Shown piece after piece: positions 18,416-27,634 of a stretch of 64,000 nt of DNA. The position numbers and the translations under genes are program-made. Position 1 is the stretch's first letter, and the number at the start of each line of letters is the position of its first letter. This stretch comes from Rhizobacter terrae (GTDB taxonomy: Bacteria > Pseudomonadota > Gammaproteobacteria > Burkholderiales > Burkholderiaceae_C). Location: contig NZ_QUSW01000003.1 in NCBI RefSeq assembly GCF_003852895.1, forward strand, positions 62,001 to 126,000, read 5' to 3'. Below the pieces are notes generated by a model. That model was not told the origin of the DNA and made no database searches. It saw nothing but the letters and a program-made list of their open reading frames with translations.

Positions 18416-18880
18416 ATGCTGCCTCGCAAAGTCAGCCGCTGGCTGTCGAACATGCGCTCGTCGCGCCGCCACGGCGCGCCCGACGAAGTGCCGTCGACCA
18501 TCCTGTCCATCATCTCGCGCGCCTCCGGCCCGATGGACAACGACCACGAACCCCTGCACCGGCATGCCGGTGCGGCGCTGAAGGCCGCGTTCGACCGCCG
18601 GCCCCAGCTGCGAGGGACCTTCCAGTCGCTGGCGGTCATCGAAGGCCTGCTGCTGTCCAACCGCGAGCAGCCCCTGGCCAAGGTGTCGCCCTGGCTGATG
18701 GAGCGCGCCATGCTGCAGCTCGAAGTGCTGGCGGACATCCCCAGCGAGAAGCGCCTGGCCTCGCTGTACTGGCACCTGCGCCGCGGCGCGCGCCGCAGCC
18801 CGCATGTGCTGACGGACGTCGTGTCCATCGAGCCCATCGACGCCCTGCACGAGCATTCGCCGGCAGATCGCCGGGCCTGA
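18416..18880 (+). CDS. Hypothetical protein, 154 aa
   Basis: I do not recognise this protein. It is basic at the N-terminus (MLPRKVSRWLSNMRSSRRHG) and helical after that, with LRGTFQSLAVIEGLLLSNRE and RLASLYWHLRRGARRSP. It has no signal peptide, no transmembrane segment and no cysteine. Codon use matches the neighbours. The ATG at 18416 has aggaac 8 bases upstream; a GTG at 18401 would add five residues. It stands alone between long intergenic regions. Confidence 0.6.
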   Translation: MLPRKVSRWLSNMRSSRRHGAPDEVPSTILSIISRASGPMDNDHEPLHRHAGAALKAAFDRRPQLRGTFQSLAVIEGLLLSNREQPLAKVSPWLMERAMLQLEVLADIPSEKRLASLYWHLRRGARRSPHVLTDVVSIEPIDALHEHSPADRRA

Positions 18881-19301
18881 CACCCTTCCCCTTCCTCCTT
18901 CCATCCCACTGCTGCACCCGGGTGCATGCGGTGCGGATGGCGCTTGCCAGCGTTAATTCAACATCAATCTTTTAACGCTCAGTTACTCGATGCCTCCCAT
19001 CCACCCAGGTGGCGTCTGTGTTCATGAAATATTTCATTAATAGATCAGTCGTCCGATCCGTCCCACAACAGAACACGTGAGGAGACTGACATGAGGGAAC
19101 CGCTCAGCGCCTGGGAAGGTGGCCTGCGCCCGTGGAAGGAAGGCACGCGCCGACGTGCCCCTGGTCTCCCGCACCCGCTTGCCGGACGCCACGCCCTCGG
19201 CGCCCGACAAGGCTGAGGTGCGGCAGCAGCACCGCCGCATCCGGACCGCGCCTCGTGCGCAACACCGCCCCCCGCTTCTTGTTTGAATCAACGAGGAACC
19301 C
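18881..19301. other. 421-bp intergenic region with AT-rich palindrome
   Basis: This region lies upstream of the secreted glucanase-like gene. From about 18950 to 19075 it is clearly AT-richer than the surroundings, with ttaattcaacatcaatcttt and a perfect 14-bp palindrome atgaaat-atttcat at 19024-19037, which would suit a regulator or nucleoid-protein site in the promoter region. The rest is covered by the small ORF candidate at 19091-19216. No RNA gene or terminator is evident. Confidence 0.5.
19091..19216 (+). CDS. Possible small ORF, 41 aa
   Basis: ATG at 19091 is preceded by gtgaggagactgac, a near-ideal ribosome-binding site with 6-base spacing, and the frame runs 41 codons to a TGA at 19214-19216. 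The product is basic and proline-rich (MREPLSAWEGGLRPWKEGTR then RRAPGLPHPLAG) with no signal peptide or recognisable domain. It may be a leader peptide for the 989-aa gene that starts 85 bp later. The ribosome-binding site is the only positive evidence. Confidence 0.3.
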   Translation: MREPLSAWEGGLRPWKEGTRRRAPGLPHPLAGRHALGARQG

Positions 19302-22271
19302 ATGCTGAAACACCGGAAACATCTCCTGGCCCTGGCGGTCGGCGCGCTGTGCGCCACCCAGGCTCATGCGGGCGTGGTGGCCAATGGCCGCTACACCATC
19401 ACCGCCACGCACAGCGGCAAGTGCATCGACGTGGACAACGCCGGCAACGCCGACGGCACCGCCATCCAGCAGTACACCTGCAACGGCACCGGCGCCCAGC
19501 AGTTCGACGTGATGGACATGGGCAGCGGCTGGTACCGCTTCACCAACGTCAACAGCGGCAAGGTGATCGACATCACCGGCCGCTCGCGCGATCCGGGTGC
19601 GCTGGCACAGCTGTACACCGACAACGGCACGACGGCGCAGCGCTACTCGGTCACCGCCACCGGCGCGGGCGACTTCATCGTGAAGAACCAGGAAAGCTCG
19701 CTGTGCCTGGACATCACCGGCGCGAGCACCGCGGACAAGGCGCGGCTGGAGCAATGGAGCTGCGTGAGCGGCGCGAACAACCAGCGCTTTCGCTTCAACC
19801 CGGTGAACACCGGCGGCGGCCTGCCCAACCCGGGCCGCTACACCGTGCGCTCGGCCTTCAGCGCGCTGTGCCTGAGCGTGCAGAACGCGTCGATCTACAA
19901 CGGCGCGAACATTCTGCAGAACAACTGCGGGCCCGGTACCTGGCAGCAGTGGGACCTGATCCGCGATGCGCAGGGCTACCACCGGCTGATCAACGTGAAC
20001 AGCGGCAAGGCGGTGGATGTGTCGGACATCTCCACGGCGGACGGCGCCAACATCCACCAGTGGGACTTCGTGAACGGCGACAACCAGCGCTTCACGCTGG
20101 ACGCGCTGGGCGGCGGCCAGTTCAACCTGCGCTTCAAGCACAGCAACAAGTGCATGGACGTGGGCAACTTCAGCAAGGCCGATGGCGGGTCCATCGGGCA
20201 GTGGAGCTGCAACGGCGGCGACACGGAGAAGTGGACCTTCGTCGCGACGACGCCGGCTCCTGCACCTGCACCGGCCCCTGCTCCCGCACCGGCACCGGCC
20301 CCTGCTCCTTCGCCTGCGCCCGCACCGGCCCCTGCGCCCGCACCGGCTCCCGCACCAGCGCCCGCCCCTGCGCCCGCACCGGCTCCCGCGCCAGCGCCCG
20401 CTCCTGCACCGGCCCCCGCGCCGGCCCCTGCACCCGCACCGGCTCCCGCCCCCATCCCCGTGGGCCGCGGCGCCGACGTGCCCTGGGTCGAGTACCAGGC
20501 TGAAGACGGCGTGACCAATGCGCAGATCCTCGGCCCCAGCCGCCAGAAGTGGGACGCCAACCACATCGAGGCCGAAGCCATCGGCCGCAAGGCGGTCAAG
20601 CTCAGCAACACCGGCGACTACGTGTCGATCAAGACGACCGCCGCGGGTAACGGCGTGGTCGTGCGCTACTCCATCCCCGACTCACCCAGCGGCGGCGGCA
20701 TCGACGCCACGCTGGGCCTGTACGTGAACGGCGTGCGCGTGAAGTCGCTGCCGCTGACCTCGCGCTACTCATGGTCGTACAAGGGCGGCCTCATCGGCGA
20801 CCCGATCGTCGACAAGCCGGCCGAGCAGCCACACACCTTCTTCGACGAAGTGCGCGTGCTGGTCGACAACATCCCCTCGGGCGCAACGGTGATGCTCAAG
20901 CGCGATGCGCAGGACACCGCGGCCTTCTACGTCATCGACCTGATCGACATCGAACCGGTGCCGCAGGCGCTGACGATGCCCGCGGGCTTCACGTCCATCA
21001 CGAGCTTCGGCGTGCAACCCAATGACGGCGTCGACCATGCGGACGACATCCTGCGGGCCATGCGCTCCACGAGCAAGCTGTGGTTCCCGCCGGGCGACTA
21101 CATCGCACGCAAGATCAGCGGCGGCAACGTGGGCCTGGACAACCCGGGCATCGAGGTGCGCGGCGCGGGCATGTGGTACACGAACCTGAAGGGCCCGAAG
21201 GCGATGTTCTTCTGCTACGGCGCCACCGCCAAGTGCGTGTTCGGCGACTTCTCGATCACGGGTGAAAGCTATGCCCGTGCCGAGGAATCGCAGGGCGTGC
21301 AGAAGGCGTTCGCCGGTCCGATGGGCGCCAACAGCCTGATCGAAAATGTGTGGATCGAGCACGTGGTGGGTGCGATCTGGGTGGGCAACGATCCCCCGTA
21401 CCAGACGCAGCCGACGCAGAACCTCACCATCCGCAACAGCCGCATCCGCAACACGTACGCTGACGGCATCAACCTGGACAACGGCACGTCCAACTCGCTG
21501 GTGGAGAACGTGCACTTCCGCAACACCGGTGACGATGCGGCGGTGGTGTGGTCCATCAAGTGGACGGACTGGGTGAAGGAGAAGACGTACCAGCTCGGCG
21601 ATGGCTTCATCGATCCGGCAGCGAAGAACGCGCCGGACCAGGGCCAGGGCACGGGCAACGTGTTCCGCAAGCTGACGGTGCAGATGCCGTGGCGTGCGAA
21701 CTGCTTCGCGGCCTATGGCGGCGCGAACAACACCTTCCAGGACAGCATCTGCGAAGACGTGCTGACCTACCCGGGCATCCTGATCGACAACGAGTTCAGC
21801 CCGTATCCGTTCGGGCCGGGCCTCACGACCTTCAAGAACATCTCGCTGATCCGCGCGGGCGGGCCGATGTTCCTGGAGAACACCGCCAACCCGTGGAAGC
21901 ACGGCGCGCTCAAGCTGTACATGCGCGAGGGTGACGTGAACGACATCCTGGTGGAGAACGTGGACATCATCGATCCGACCTACGCCGGCATCGAGTTCCG
22001 CGGCTTCGGCACGGCCTTCGTTCCGCCGGGCGAGAAGTTCCATCCGGACTTGCTGCGCGACGCCGACAACGCGCAGTTCAGGAACGTGACGCTGCGCAAC
22101 ATCAAGATCACCAACGCCGGGACGTATGGCATCGAGGTGAAGGACAACGGCGGACGCGGCCAGGTCCGGTTCGAAGGCGTGACGGTGAGCGGCTCGACGA
22201 TCGGACCGATCGACAAGGGCGGTGCACCGGATACCTTCTTCAACAAGGGAACCGGGAACAGCGGCTGGTGA
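19302..22271 (+). CDS. Secreted GH87-like alpha-1,3-glucanase candidate with ricin-type lectin domains
   Basis: The 989-aa protein is exported (signal peptide LLALAVGALCATQAHA). Residues about 25-315 form two beta-trefoil ricin-type lectin domains (repeated HSGKCIDVDNAGNADG, QQYTCNGTGAQQF, NSGKVIDI, QWSC patterns). A Pro-Ala linker runs about 318-386. Next comes a CBM-like beta-sandwich (about 393-550, VEYQAEDG, AVKLSNTGDYV). The C-terminal ~430 residues are a right-handed beta-helix. The segment RNTYADGINLDNGTSNS then FRNTGDDAAVVWS matches the GH87 (mycodextranase/alpha-1,3-glucanase) active-site region; Asp721 and the pair Asp744/Asp745 are spaced like the known GH87 acids. It probably degrades alpha-1,3-glucan (fungal wall or dextran-like polymer) outside the cell. 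The ribosome-binding site gagg precedes the ATG. Confidence 0.82.
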   Translation: MLKHRKHLLALAVGALCATQAHAGVVANGRYTITATHSGKCIDVDNAGNADGTAIQQYTCNGTGAQQFDVMDMGSGWYRFTNVNSGKVIDITGRSRDPGALAQLYTDNGTTAQRYSVTATGAGDFIVKNQESSLCLDITGASTADKARLEQWSCVSGANNQRFRFNPVNTGGGLPNPGRYTVRSAFSALCLSVQNASIYNGANILQNNCGPGTWQQWDLIRDAQGYHRLINVNSGKAVDVSDISTADGANIHQWDFVNGDNQRFTLDALGGGQFNLRFKHSNKCMDVGNFSKADGGSIGQWSCNGGDTEKWTFVATTPAPAPAPAPAPAPAPAPAPSPAPAPAPAPAPAPAPAPAPAPAPAPAPAPAPAPAPAPAPAPAPAPAPIPVGRGADVPWVEYQAEDGVTNAQILGPSRQKWDANHIEAEAIGRKAVKLSNTGDYVSIKTTAAGNGVVVRYSIPDSPSGGGIDATLGLYVNGVRVKSLPLTSRYSWSYKGGLIGDPIVDKPAEQPHTFFDEVRVLVDNIPSGATVMLKRDAQDTAAFYVIDLIDIEPVPQALTMPAGFTSITSFGVQPNDGVDHADDILRAMRSTSKLWFPPGDYIARKISGGNVGLDNPGIEVRGAGMWYTNLKGPKAMFFCYGATAKCVFGDFSITGESYARAEESQGVQKAFAGPMGANSLIENVWIEHVVGAIWVGNDPPYQTQPTQNLTIRNSRIRNTYADGINLDNGTSNSLVENVHFRNTGDDAAVVWSIKWTDWVKEKTYQLGDGFIDPAAKNAPDQGQGTGNVFRKLTVQMPWRANCFAAYGGANNTFQDSICEDVLTYPGILIDNEFSPYPFGPGLTTFKNISLIRAGGPMFLENTANPWKHGALKLYMREGDVNDILVENVDIIDPTYAGIEFRGFGTAFVPPGEKFHPDLLRDADNAQFRNVTLRNIKITNAGTYGIEVKDNGGRGQVRFEGVTVSGSTIGPIDKGGAPDTFFNKGTGNSGW
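20254..20457 (+). repeat. Pro-Ala-encoding low-complexity tract
   Basis: About 200 bp of degenerate six-base repeats (cctgca/cctgcg/ccggcc/ccggct) encode an almost uninterrupted (Pro-Ala)n linker inside the secreted glucanase-like protein. One Ser and one Ile interrupt it. Such linkers separate binding modules from catalytic modules in secreted hydrolases. The DNA is a likely site of repeat-number variation by slippage. Confidence 0.9.
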
Positions 22272-22311
22272 TGCGCTGATGCTGGGTCGCTGAGTCTGGC
22301 GACCAAGTGAG

Positions 22312-22357
22312 CGGCGAGAGGGTGCCTTGGGTGCTCTCTTGCCGTTTTTGTTTGTTT
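22312..22357 (+). terminator. Rho-independent terminator of the glucanase-like gene
   Basis: Fifteen consecutive pairs (22312-22326 with 22330-22344, including G-U pairs) enclose a 3-nt loop, and the right arm is followed by tttttgtttgttt. It lies 41 bp after the stop codon at 22271 and before the convergent histidine-kinase gene. Confidence 0.9.
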
Positions 22358-22404
22358 GGGTGGTGGGGCTGCCTCAACGGGCTGGATGGGCAAAGGTTGC
22401 AACA

Positions 22405-25023
22405 TCAGTCGGCCACCACCTCGCTCACCACCTCATCCAGCAGCACCGCCAAGGTCTGACGAGAAAACGGCTTCTGGACAAAGCTCACGCCCTCGGGCCA
22501 GTCCTCGCGTTGAGCATGAACCTCCGGTGGCATCCCGGAAGTGAGCGCGATGGCTTGGCCCGGCCACTCGCGCATCAGCTCGTGATACAGCGTCACCCCG
22601 TCGCCCTGTGTTCCGAGCATCACGTCAGAGAGCACAAGATCGAAGGGGCCATCGCTGCGCATGCACGCCAACGCCTGGGCTTGCGACGACGCTTCATGCA
22701 CGGTCGCTCCCAGGTCCTCGAACAGATCCCTCGCCGTGGCACGCACGCTGTCGTCGTCCTCGACCACCAGCACACGCGCATCAGGTGTCTTCACGACAAG
22801 CTTGGGCTCGCGCATGGGTGCCACGGCGCGTGACGCCGGCAGCCACAGCTCGGCCACCGTGCCCTGTCCTTCGATGCTGCTGAGCCTCAGCGCGCCGCCA
22901 CATTGCCGCACGAAGCCGTCGACGATCGACAAGCCCAGCCCCGTGCCCTGTCCCGGCGCCTTGGTGGTGAAGAATGGCTCCAGCACCCTGGCCTGCACAT
23001 GGGCGGGCATGCCGCGGCCCGTGTCACTCACGCGGATGACGACGGCATCGCCCTGCGGCATCACCTGCTCACTGTCCGCCACTGCCTCGACCGCGATGCC
23101 CAGCGTGCCGCCGCCTGACATCGCCTCCGCGCTGTTGAGCGCGAGGTTCAGGATCGCGTTCTCCAGTTGCCCGCGGTCGGCCTGCACGCTCAGGCCCGCT
23201 TCGCCTTCGTCGATGCGCACCTCGATGCCGGTGCCCACGCTGTACTCGATGAGGTCCTGCATCTCGGCCAGCATGTCGCCCACGACCACCTGCTCCACCG
23301 CCAGGGGCTGGCGCCGCGCGAAGACAAGCAGTCGGCGCGACAGGCCCGCTGCCGATTCCGCCGCCTTGTGCGCGCGTGCCGCCATGCCACCCAGCCTCGC
23401 GTCGTGATTGAGCTTCTGGTGCAGCAACTCCAGGTTGCCGAGGATGGCGCTCAGGAAGTTGTTGAAGTCGTGCGCCACGCCGCCGGTGAGCTGGCCCAGC
23501 ACTTCCATGCGCTGCGACTGGCGCAGCTGCAACTCCATCACGCGCCGCGCGGTGAGGTCGCGGCACACCGCCACCCAGCCGCCGTCGGGCATGGGGTGGC
23601 TGAGGATGTCCAGCACGGTACCGTCGGGCAGTTGCAGTTCGGCCGATGCGGCGATTCGCTTGGGGCCCACGCGCGCCGCCGTCTCTTCGGACACCGCCTG
23701 CCAGCGCGCACCCTCGGGCAGCGCGGCATTCAGGTCGTTCACCATCGGGCCGCAGGCGAGCATCCCCGGTGGGAAGGGCAGCAGCGTGGCGAACTTCTGG
23801 TTCCACACGATGAGCTGCCCCTTGGCGTCGTACACGGACAGGCCGTCGTTCATGCTGTGGAACACGCTCTCCAGCAAGCGTCCCTGCGATTGCAGTCCCT
23901 GCGACAGGCGCTGCTTCTCCAGCAGGTGGTCGCGGAAGACCTGGAAGGCGCGCGCGAGTTCGCCGATTTCGTCGGGCCGGCCAATGGCCGGCGTGGGCTG
24001 GGCCACATCGCCATCGGCCAGGCGCGTCATCACGCGGGTCATGGACTGCAGTTCGCGCAGCACACGTCGGCCATACATCGTGCTGATGAAGGCCGCGAGC
24101 ACCGACAGCACGCTCACCAGCAGCAGCGCCGAGGTACCGGACGATACCGCGGCACGTACCGCATCGCGTCGCTGCGTGGACACATTGCGCAGCTCCGACA
24201 CATAGGCACCGGCGCGTGCACCGAGCTGCGTGGCGTGGCTGCGGGTGAGCTGGACCACGGTGTTGAGGGAACGCTCGGCGCGCAGCAGCCGACGGCGCAG
24301 CTGGAAGACGCCGAGATCGCCATCGGTCAGCCGGCGCAGCTCCTGCGCGAGCTGCGGCAGGCGCCGGGCCTCGCCGGTGCTTTCGGCATGCAGCCACAGC
24401 GCCTCGCAATCGGCCTCGTTGCGCCCCAGTTGCAGGTCCTCGTCCGCCAAATGAGCCGCCACCAGCGTGCCCCAGATCGCCTGAAGCGTCGGGCCTTCGC
24501 GGCTGACCAGCGCACGGTCGTGGAACATGCGGTCGCCGACTGAATCGAGCGCCGACCGGTGCTCGCGCAGCACGGCCTGCAGGCCGCGGCGCTCGGTCGA
24601 CAGTGCCAGCAGGCTCGTGAGGTCGCGGTCGATGCCGTCGAGCATGGCTGAGGCTTCCAGCCGCGTGCCGGCCTGCGTGGGCAGGTCACCCGACAGGCGG
24701 CGGATTTCGCCGAGCAGCGTTCGCACGAGGATCTGGTCATCTCGACTGGGCGAATGCGCATCCGCATCCGCGATGCTGGGCGCCACCGCGGCGAGCTGGG
24801 CGACCTTCTCTGCCAGTTCCAGCACGCGGGCGATCTCGGGCATGACGCCAGCCTCGAACTCGTCCAGCGCGCGCTGGTTGTGGCGCATGCCGGTGATGCC
24901 GGTCACGGCCATCACGGCCGTCAGCAGCAGCAGCGCGACGAAGGCGGCGGACAGCCGCGTGCGGATGGCCAGGCGCGGGGGCACCAGGCGGCGCCAGCCG
25001 CGCCGCGGCACGGTGTCATCCAC
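22405..25023 (-). CDS. Hybrid sensor histidine kinase of sugar module 1
   Basis: The 872-aa inner-membrane kinase has TM1 (about 23-45), a ~240-residue periplasmic helical sensor, TM2 (about 288-312), HAMP (about 313-365), PAS (VFHSMNDGLSVYDAKGQLIVW), a HisKA domain with phospho-acceptor His518 in GGVAHDFNN, HATPase_c (NLALNSAEAM, DTGRGMP, GTGLGLSIV) and a C-terminal receiver with Asp800 in LVLSDVMLG and Lys851. Its start overlaps the response-regulator stop by 8 bp. A paralogous pair sits at 34434-37769. Position next to a sugar ABC operon suggests that it senses sugar through a periplasmic binding protein and controls that operon. Confidence 0.93.
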   Translation of the reverse strand: MDDTVPRRGWRRLVPPRLAIRTRLSAAFVALLLLTAVMAVTGITGMRHNQRALDEFEAGVMPEIARVLELAEKVAQLAAVAPSIADADAHSPSRDDQILVRTLLGEIRRLSGDLPTQAGTRLEASAMLDGIDRDLTSLLALSTERRGLQAVLREHRSALDSVGDRMFHDRALVSREGPTLQAIWGTLVAAHLADEDLQLGRNEADCEALWLHAESTGEARRLPQLAQELRRLTDGDLGVFQLRRRLLRAERSLNTVVQLTRSHATQLGARAGAYVSELRNVSTQRRDAVRAAVSSGTSALLLVSVLSVLAAFISTMYGRRVLRELQSMTRVMTRLADGDVAQPTPAIGRPDEIGELARAFQVFRDHLLEKQRLSQGLQSQGRLLESVFHSMNDGLSVYDAKGQLIVWNQKFATLLPFPPGMLACGPMVNDLNAALPEGARWQAVSEETAARVGPKRIAASAELQLPDGTVLDILSHPMPDGGWVAVCRDLTARRVMELQLRQSQRMEVLGQLTGGVAHDFNNFLSAILGNLELLHQKLNHDARLGGMAARAHKAAESAAGLSRRLLVFARRQPLAVEQVVVGDMLAEMQDLIEYSVGTGIEVRIDEGEAGLSVQADRGQLENAILNLALNSAEAMSGGGTLGIAVEAVADSEQVMPQGDAVVIRVSDTGRGMPAHVQARVLEPFFTTKAPGQGTGLGLSIVDGFVRQCGGALRLSSIEGQGTVAELWLPASRAVAPMREPKLVVKTPDARVLVVEDDDSVRATARDLFEDLGATVHEASSQAQALACMRSDGPFDLVLSDVMLGTQGDGVTLYHELMREWPGQAIALTSGMPPEVHAQREDWPEGVSFVQKPFSRQTLAVLLDEVVSEVVAD

Positions 25024-25744
25024 GGGTGACCGTCACGCCGAACACGTAGCCGTGCCCGCGCTCGGTGCGGATGTAGGTCGGCTGGCGCGGGTTGGGTTCG
25101 ATCTTGCGGCGCAGGCGCAGGATCAGCACGTCCACGCTGCGGTCGTAGCTCTCGGCCTCGCTGCCGCGGAACTGCGCGATGAGCTCATCGCGCGACCAGA
25201 TGCGCTGCGGCCGGCACACCATGGCCGCGAGCAGCGCGAACTCGCCGCGCGTGAGCTCGCAGGGCACGCCGTCGTTGCGCGAGAGGCTGCGCAGGCTCAT
25301 GTCCAGCACCCAGTCGCCGAAGAGGTAGCGCTCGCGCACCGGATCGTCGGGACGTGCGACGGGTTGGGAGAGTTCGGTCGAGCGGCGCAGGTTGGCGCGC
25401 ACGCGGGCCAACAGCTCACGGCCGGAGATGGGCTTGACGAGGTAGTCGTCCGCCGCAAGTTCCAGGCCCAGCACGCGGTCGGCCTCGTCGCCCTTGCCGC
25501 TCATCATGATGATGGGCACGGTGGATTGCCGCCGCAGCTCGCGCGCGAGCGACAGGCCGTCCTCGCCGCGCAGGCGCAGGTCCATCAGCACCAGCGAATG
25601 CGGCTGCTCGCGCAACGCACGCTGCATGGCCAAGCCCGAGTCCACCGCGGTGTGCTGCAGGCCGCCTTCACTCAGCACGGCACCGATCCACGCGAGCACG
25701 TCGGGCTCGTCGTCCAGGACCAGGATTCGGTGCAGGGAGTGCAT
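25016..25744 (-). CDS. OmpR-family response regulator of sugar module 1
   Basis: The 242-aa regulator has a receiver domain with Asp55 in LVLMDLRLRGEDG and the acidic pair LDDEPD, Thr/Ser-like switch in IIMMSGKGD and Lys in YLVKPI. A C-terminal OmpR/PhoB winged helix (residues about 145-240, ending IRTERGHGYVFGV) follows. The ATG at 25744 is chosen because MHSLHRILVLDDE is the canonical start. It is transcribed with the downstream kinase and lies 79 bp from the end of the sugar permease gene on the same strand, so read-through from the transporter operon is possible. Confidence 0.94.
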   Translation of the reverse strand: MHSLHRILVLDDEPDVLAWIGAVLSEGGLQHTAVDSGLAMQRALREQPHSLVLMDLRLRGEDGLSLARELRRQSTVPIIMMSGKGDEADRVLGLELAADDYLVKPISGRELLARVRANLRRSTELSQPVARPDDPVRERYLFGDWVLDMSLRSLSRNDGVPCELTRGEFALLAAMVCRPQRIWSRDELIAQFRGSEAESYDRSVDVLILRLRRKIEPNPRQPTYIRTERGHGYVFGVTVTRG

Positions 25745-25823
25745 CGGCGCACTATAGGCAAGCAGGTCGTTCAAGAGGCTCGGGACTCTCCCTGTTCCGA
25801 CACCGATGTCGTCAGCAAACGTG

Positions 25824-26663
25824 TCATCCCTTCACCGCGCCGGCGGTGAGGCCCGACACGATGTGCCGCTGGAACATCCACACCAGCGCCACCAGCGGCA
25901 AGGTGACGATGACCGAAGCCGCCATGATGTTGCCCCACGGCAGCTCGTAGCTGCTGGCGCCGGAGATGAGTGCGATGGCAACGGGCACCGTGCGCTGCTC
26001 GGACGAGAGCGTGAAGCTCAGCGCGAAGAGGAATTCATTCCAGGCCACGATGAAGGCCAGCAGGCCGGTGGCCGCCATCGCCGGCCACAGCAGCGGCAGG
26101 AACACCCGGAAGATGATGGTGAAGACACCCGCGCCATCCATCAGCGCGGCCTCCTCGATTTCTCGTGGCAGCTCGCGCATGAAGGTGGTGAGCACCCACA
26201 CGGTGAAGGGCAGCGTGAACAGCAGGTCCGACAGCATGAGCGCACCGAGGTGGTCGTACAGGCCCAGCGCGCTCACCAATTCGAACAGGCCCGACAGCAC
26301 CGCGACGTGCGGGAACATGGACACGGCCAGGATGGTCAGCAGCAGCACCCGCCGGCCTCGGAAGCGGATGCGGCCCAGGGCATGGGCCGACATCAGCGAC
26401 AGGCCCAGCGACAACACCACCACCACGCCGGCCACCGCTGCGGAGTTCAGCAGGTTGGTGCCGAAGGGCTGGTCATGGAACAGCGAGAGGTAGTTGGACA
26501 GCACCGGCCGGTCGGGCCACAGCGCCGGGTTGAAGAGCTCGCTGCCCTGCTTGAACGAGCTGCCGATGGCATAGGCCAGCGGGAACAGCGAGGTGAAGAT
26601 CACCAGCAGGGTGGCCATGCGGCGCGCCGCGGTCAGCGCGAAGCCAGTTCTGGAGCCCCTCAC
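25824..26663 (-). CDS. Sugar ABC permease, MalG/ThuG type
   Basis: The 279-aa CUT1-type permease has six hydrophobic segments and the EAA loop EEAALMDGAGVFTIIFRVFL, which docks the ATPase, plus the typical C-terminal end (AASVIVTLPLVALVWMFQRH). It overlaps the MalF-type gene by 4 bp. It is the last of three transporter genes, and no ATPase gene follows; the next gene is the response regulator. Confidence 0.93.
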   Translation of the reverse strand: MRGSRTGFALTAARRMATLLVIFTSLFPLAYAIGSSFKQGSELFNPALWPDRPVLSNYLSLFHDQPFGTNLLNSAAVAGVVVVLSLGLSLMSAHALGRIRFRGRRVLLLTILAVSMFPHVAVLSGLFELVSALGLYDHLGALMLSDLLFTLPFTVWVLTTFMRELPREIEEAALMDGAGVFTIIFRVFLPLLWPAMAATGLLAFIVAWNEFLFALSFTLSSEQRTVPVAIALISGASSYELPWGNIMAASVIVTLPLVALVWMFQRHIVSGLTAGAVKG

Positions 26664-27634
26664 GGCACGTCCTTCAGCGGCGCGCGCGAGACCGCCATGA
26701 AGGCGATGGTCACGGCCGCGATGGTGAAGAACAGCAGCGTGGCGGCTGCCGAGCCCGTGCCCACGAGTTGGAAGTCCACGAGCTGCTCGCGCACGTACAC
26801 CGACATGCTTCGCGTGGCGCGGCTGTTGGAGGTCATCACGTAGATCACGTCGAACACGCGCAGGGCATCGAGCGCGCGGAAGACGACCGCCACCGCCACG
26901 CTGGGCGCGATGATGGGCAGCGTGATGCGGGTGAAGACGTACCAGGGCGGCACCCCGTCCACCTGCGCGGCTTCATAGCAGTCGCCCGGCACCGTCTGCA
27001 GGGCGGCAAGGATGAGCAGCGCCATGAAGGGCGTGGTCTTCCACACATCCACCAGCACGATGGTGATGAAGGAGAGCTGCGCATCCGCGGTCCAGGCCAG
27101 CGGCTCCTGGATCAAGCCGACCGCCATCAGCGCATGGTTGATGACGCCGAACTGGTCGTGCAGCATCCAGCTCCACATGCGCGCCGACACGACGGTGGGA
27201 ATCGCCCAGGGCACGAGCACCGCCGCGCGCAGCAGCGCGCGAAGCCGAGACGGGTGGTCCAGCAGCATGGCGATGCCCAGGCCCAGCAGCGTCTCCAGTG
27301 CCACGGACGCACCGGTGAACACCAACGTGTTGCCCACCGCGCCCCACCACTGCGGGTCCCACAGCACGCCGTGCGGCCCGATGTAGTTCGCAAGGCCGAC
27401 GAAGCGGTGGCTGCCCAGCGCCGACAGCTTCGCGTCGGTGAGGCTGAAGGCGATGGTGCGGGCCAGCGGCCAGCCGGCCACGGCGGCAAGCACCAGCATT
27501 GTCGGGATCATCAGCCGCCACGCCAGCTTCTCGCGCCGGCGAGCCAGGCCCTGGCTCGCCGGCCGGGCCTGCTGCGCTGCTTGCAACTGCGGGACGAAGG
27601 ATGCGGCCGGTTCTGCGGTACTGCTCAGTTCCAC
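26660..27634 (-). CDS. Sugar ABC permease, MalF/ThuF type
   Basis: The 324-aa CUT1-type permease has a cytosolic N-terminal tail, then about six membrane segments (LMIPTMLVLAAVAGWPLA first) and the EAA loop YEAAQVDGVPPWYVFTRITL. It starts 10 bp inside the end of the binding-protein gene and overlaps the MalG-type gene, showing tight translational coupling. Together they form the channel for a disaccharide or polyol. Confidence 0.93.
   Translation of the reverse strand: MELSSTAEPAASFVPQLQAAQQARPASQGLARRREKLAWRLMIPTMLVLAAVAGWPLARTIAFSLTDAKLSALGSHRFVGLANYIGPHGVLWDPQWWGAVGNTLVFTGASVALETLLGLGIAMLLDHPSRLRALLRAAVLVPWAIPTVVSARMWSWMLHDQFGVINHALMAVGLIQEPLAWTADAQLSFITIVLVDVWKTTPFMALLILAALQTVPGDCYEAAQVDGVPPWYVFTRITLPIIAPSVAVAVVFRALDALRVFDVIYVMTSNSRATRSMSVYVREQLVDFQLVGTGSAAATLLFFTIAAVTIAFMAVSRAPLKDVP

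Noticed and set aside
20254-20457. Regular short repeats resembling a CRISPR or satellite array
   Set aside because: The unit is a degenerate six-base Pro-Ala codon pair in frame with a secreted protein; there are no spacers and no cas genes.
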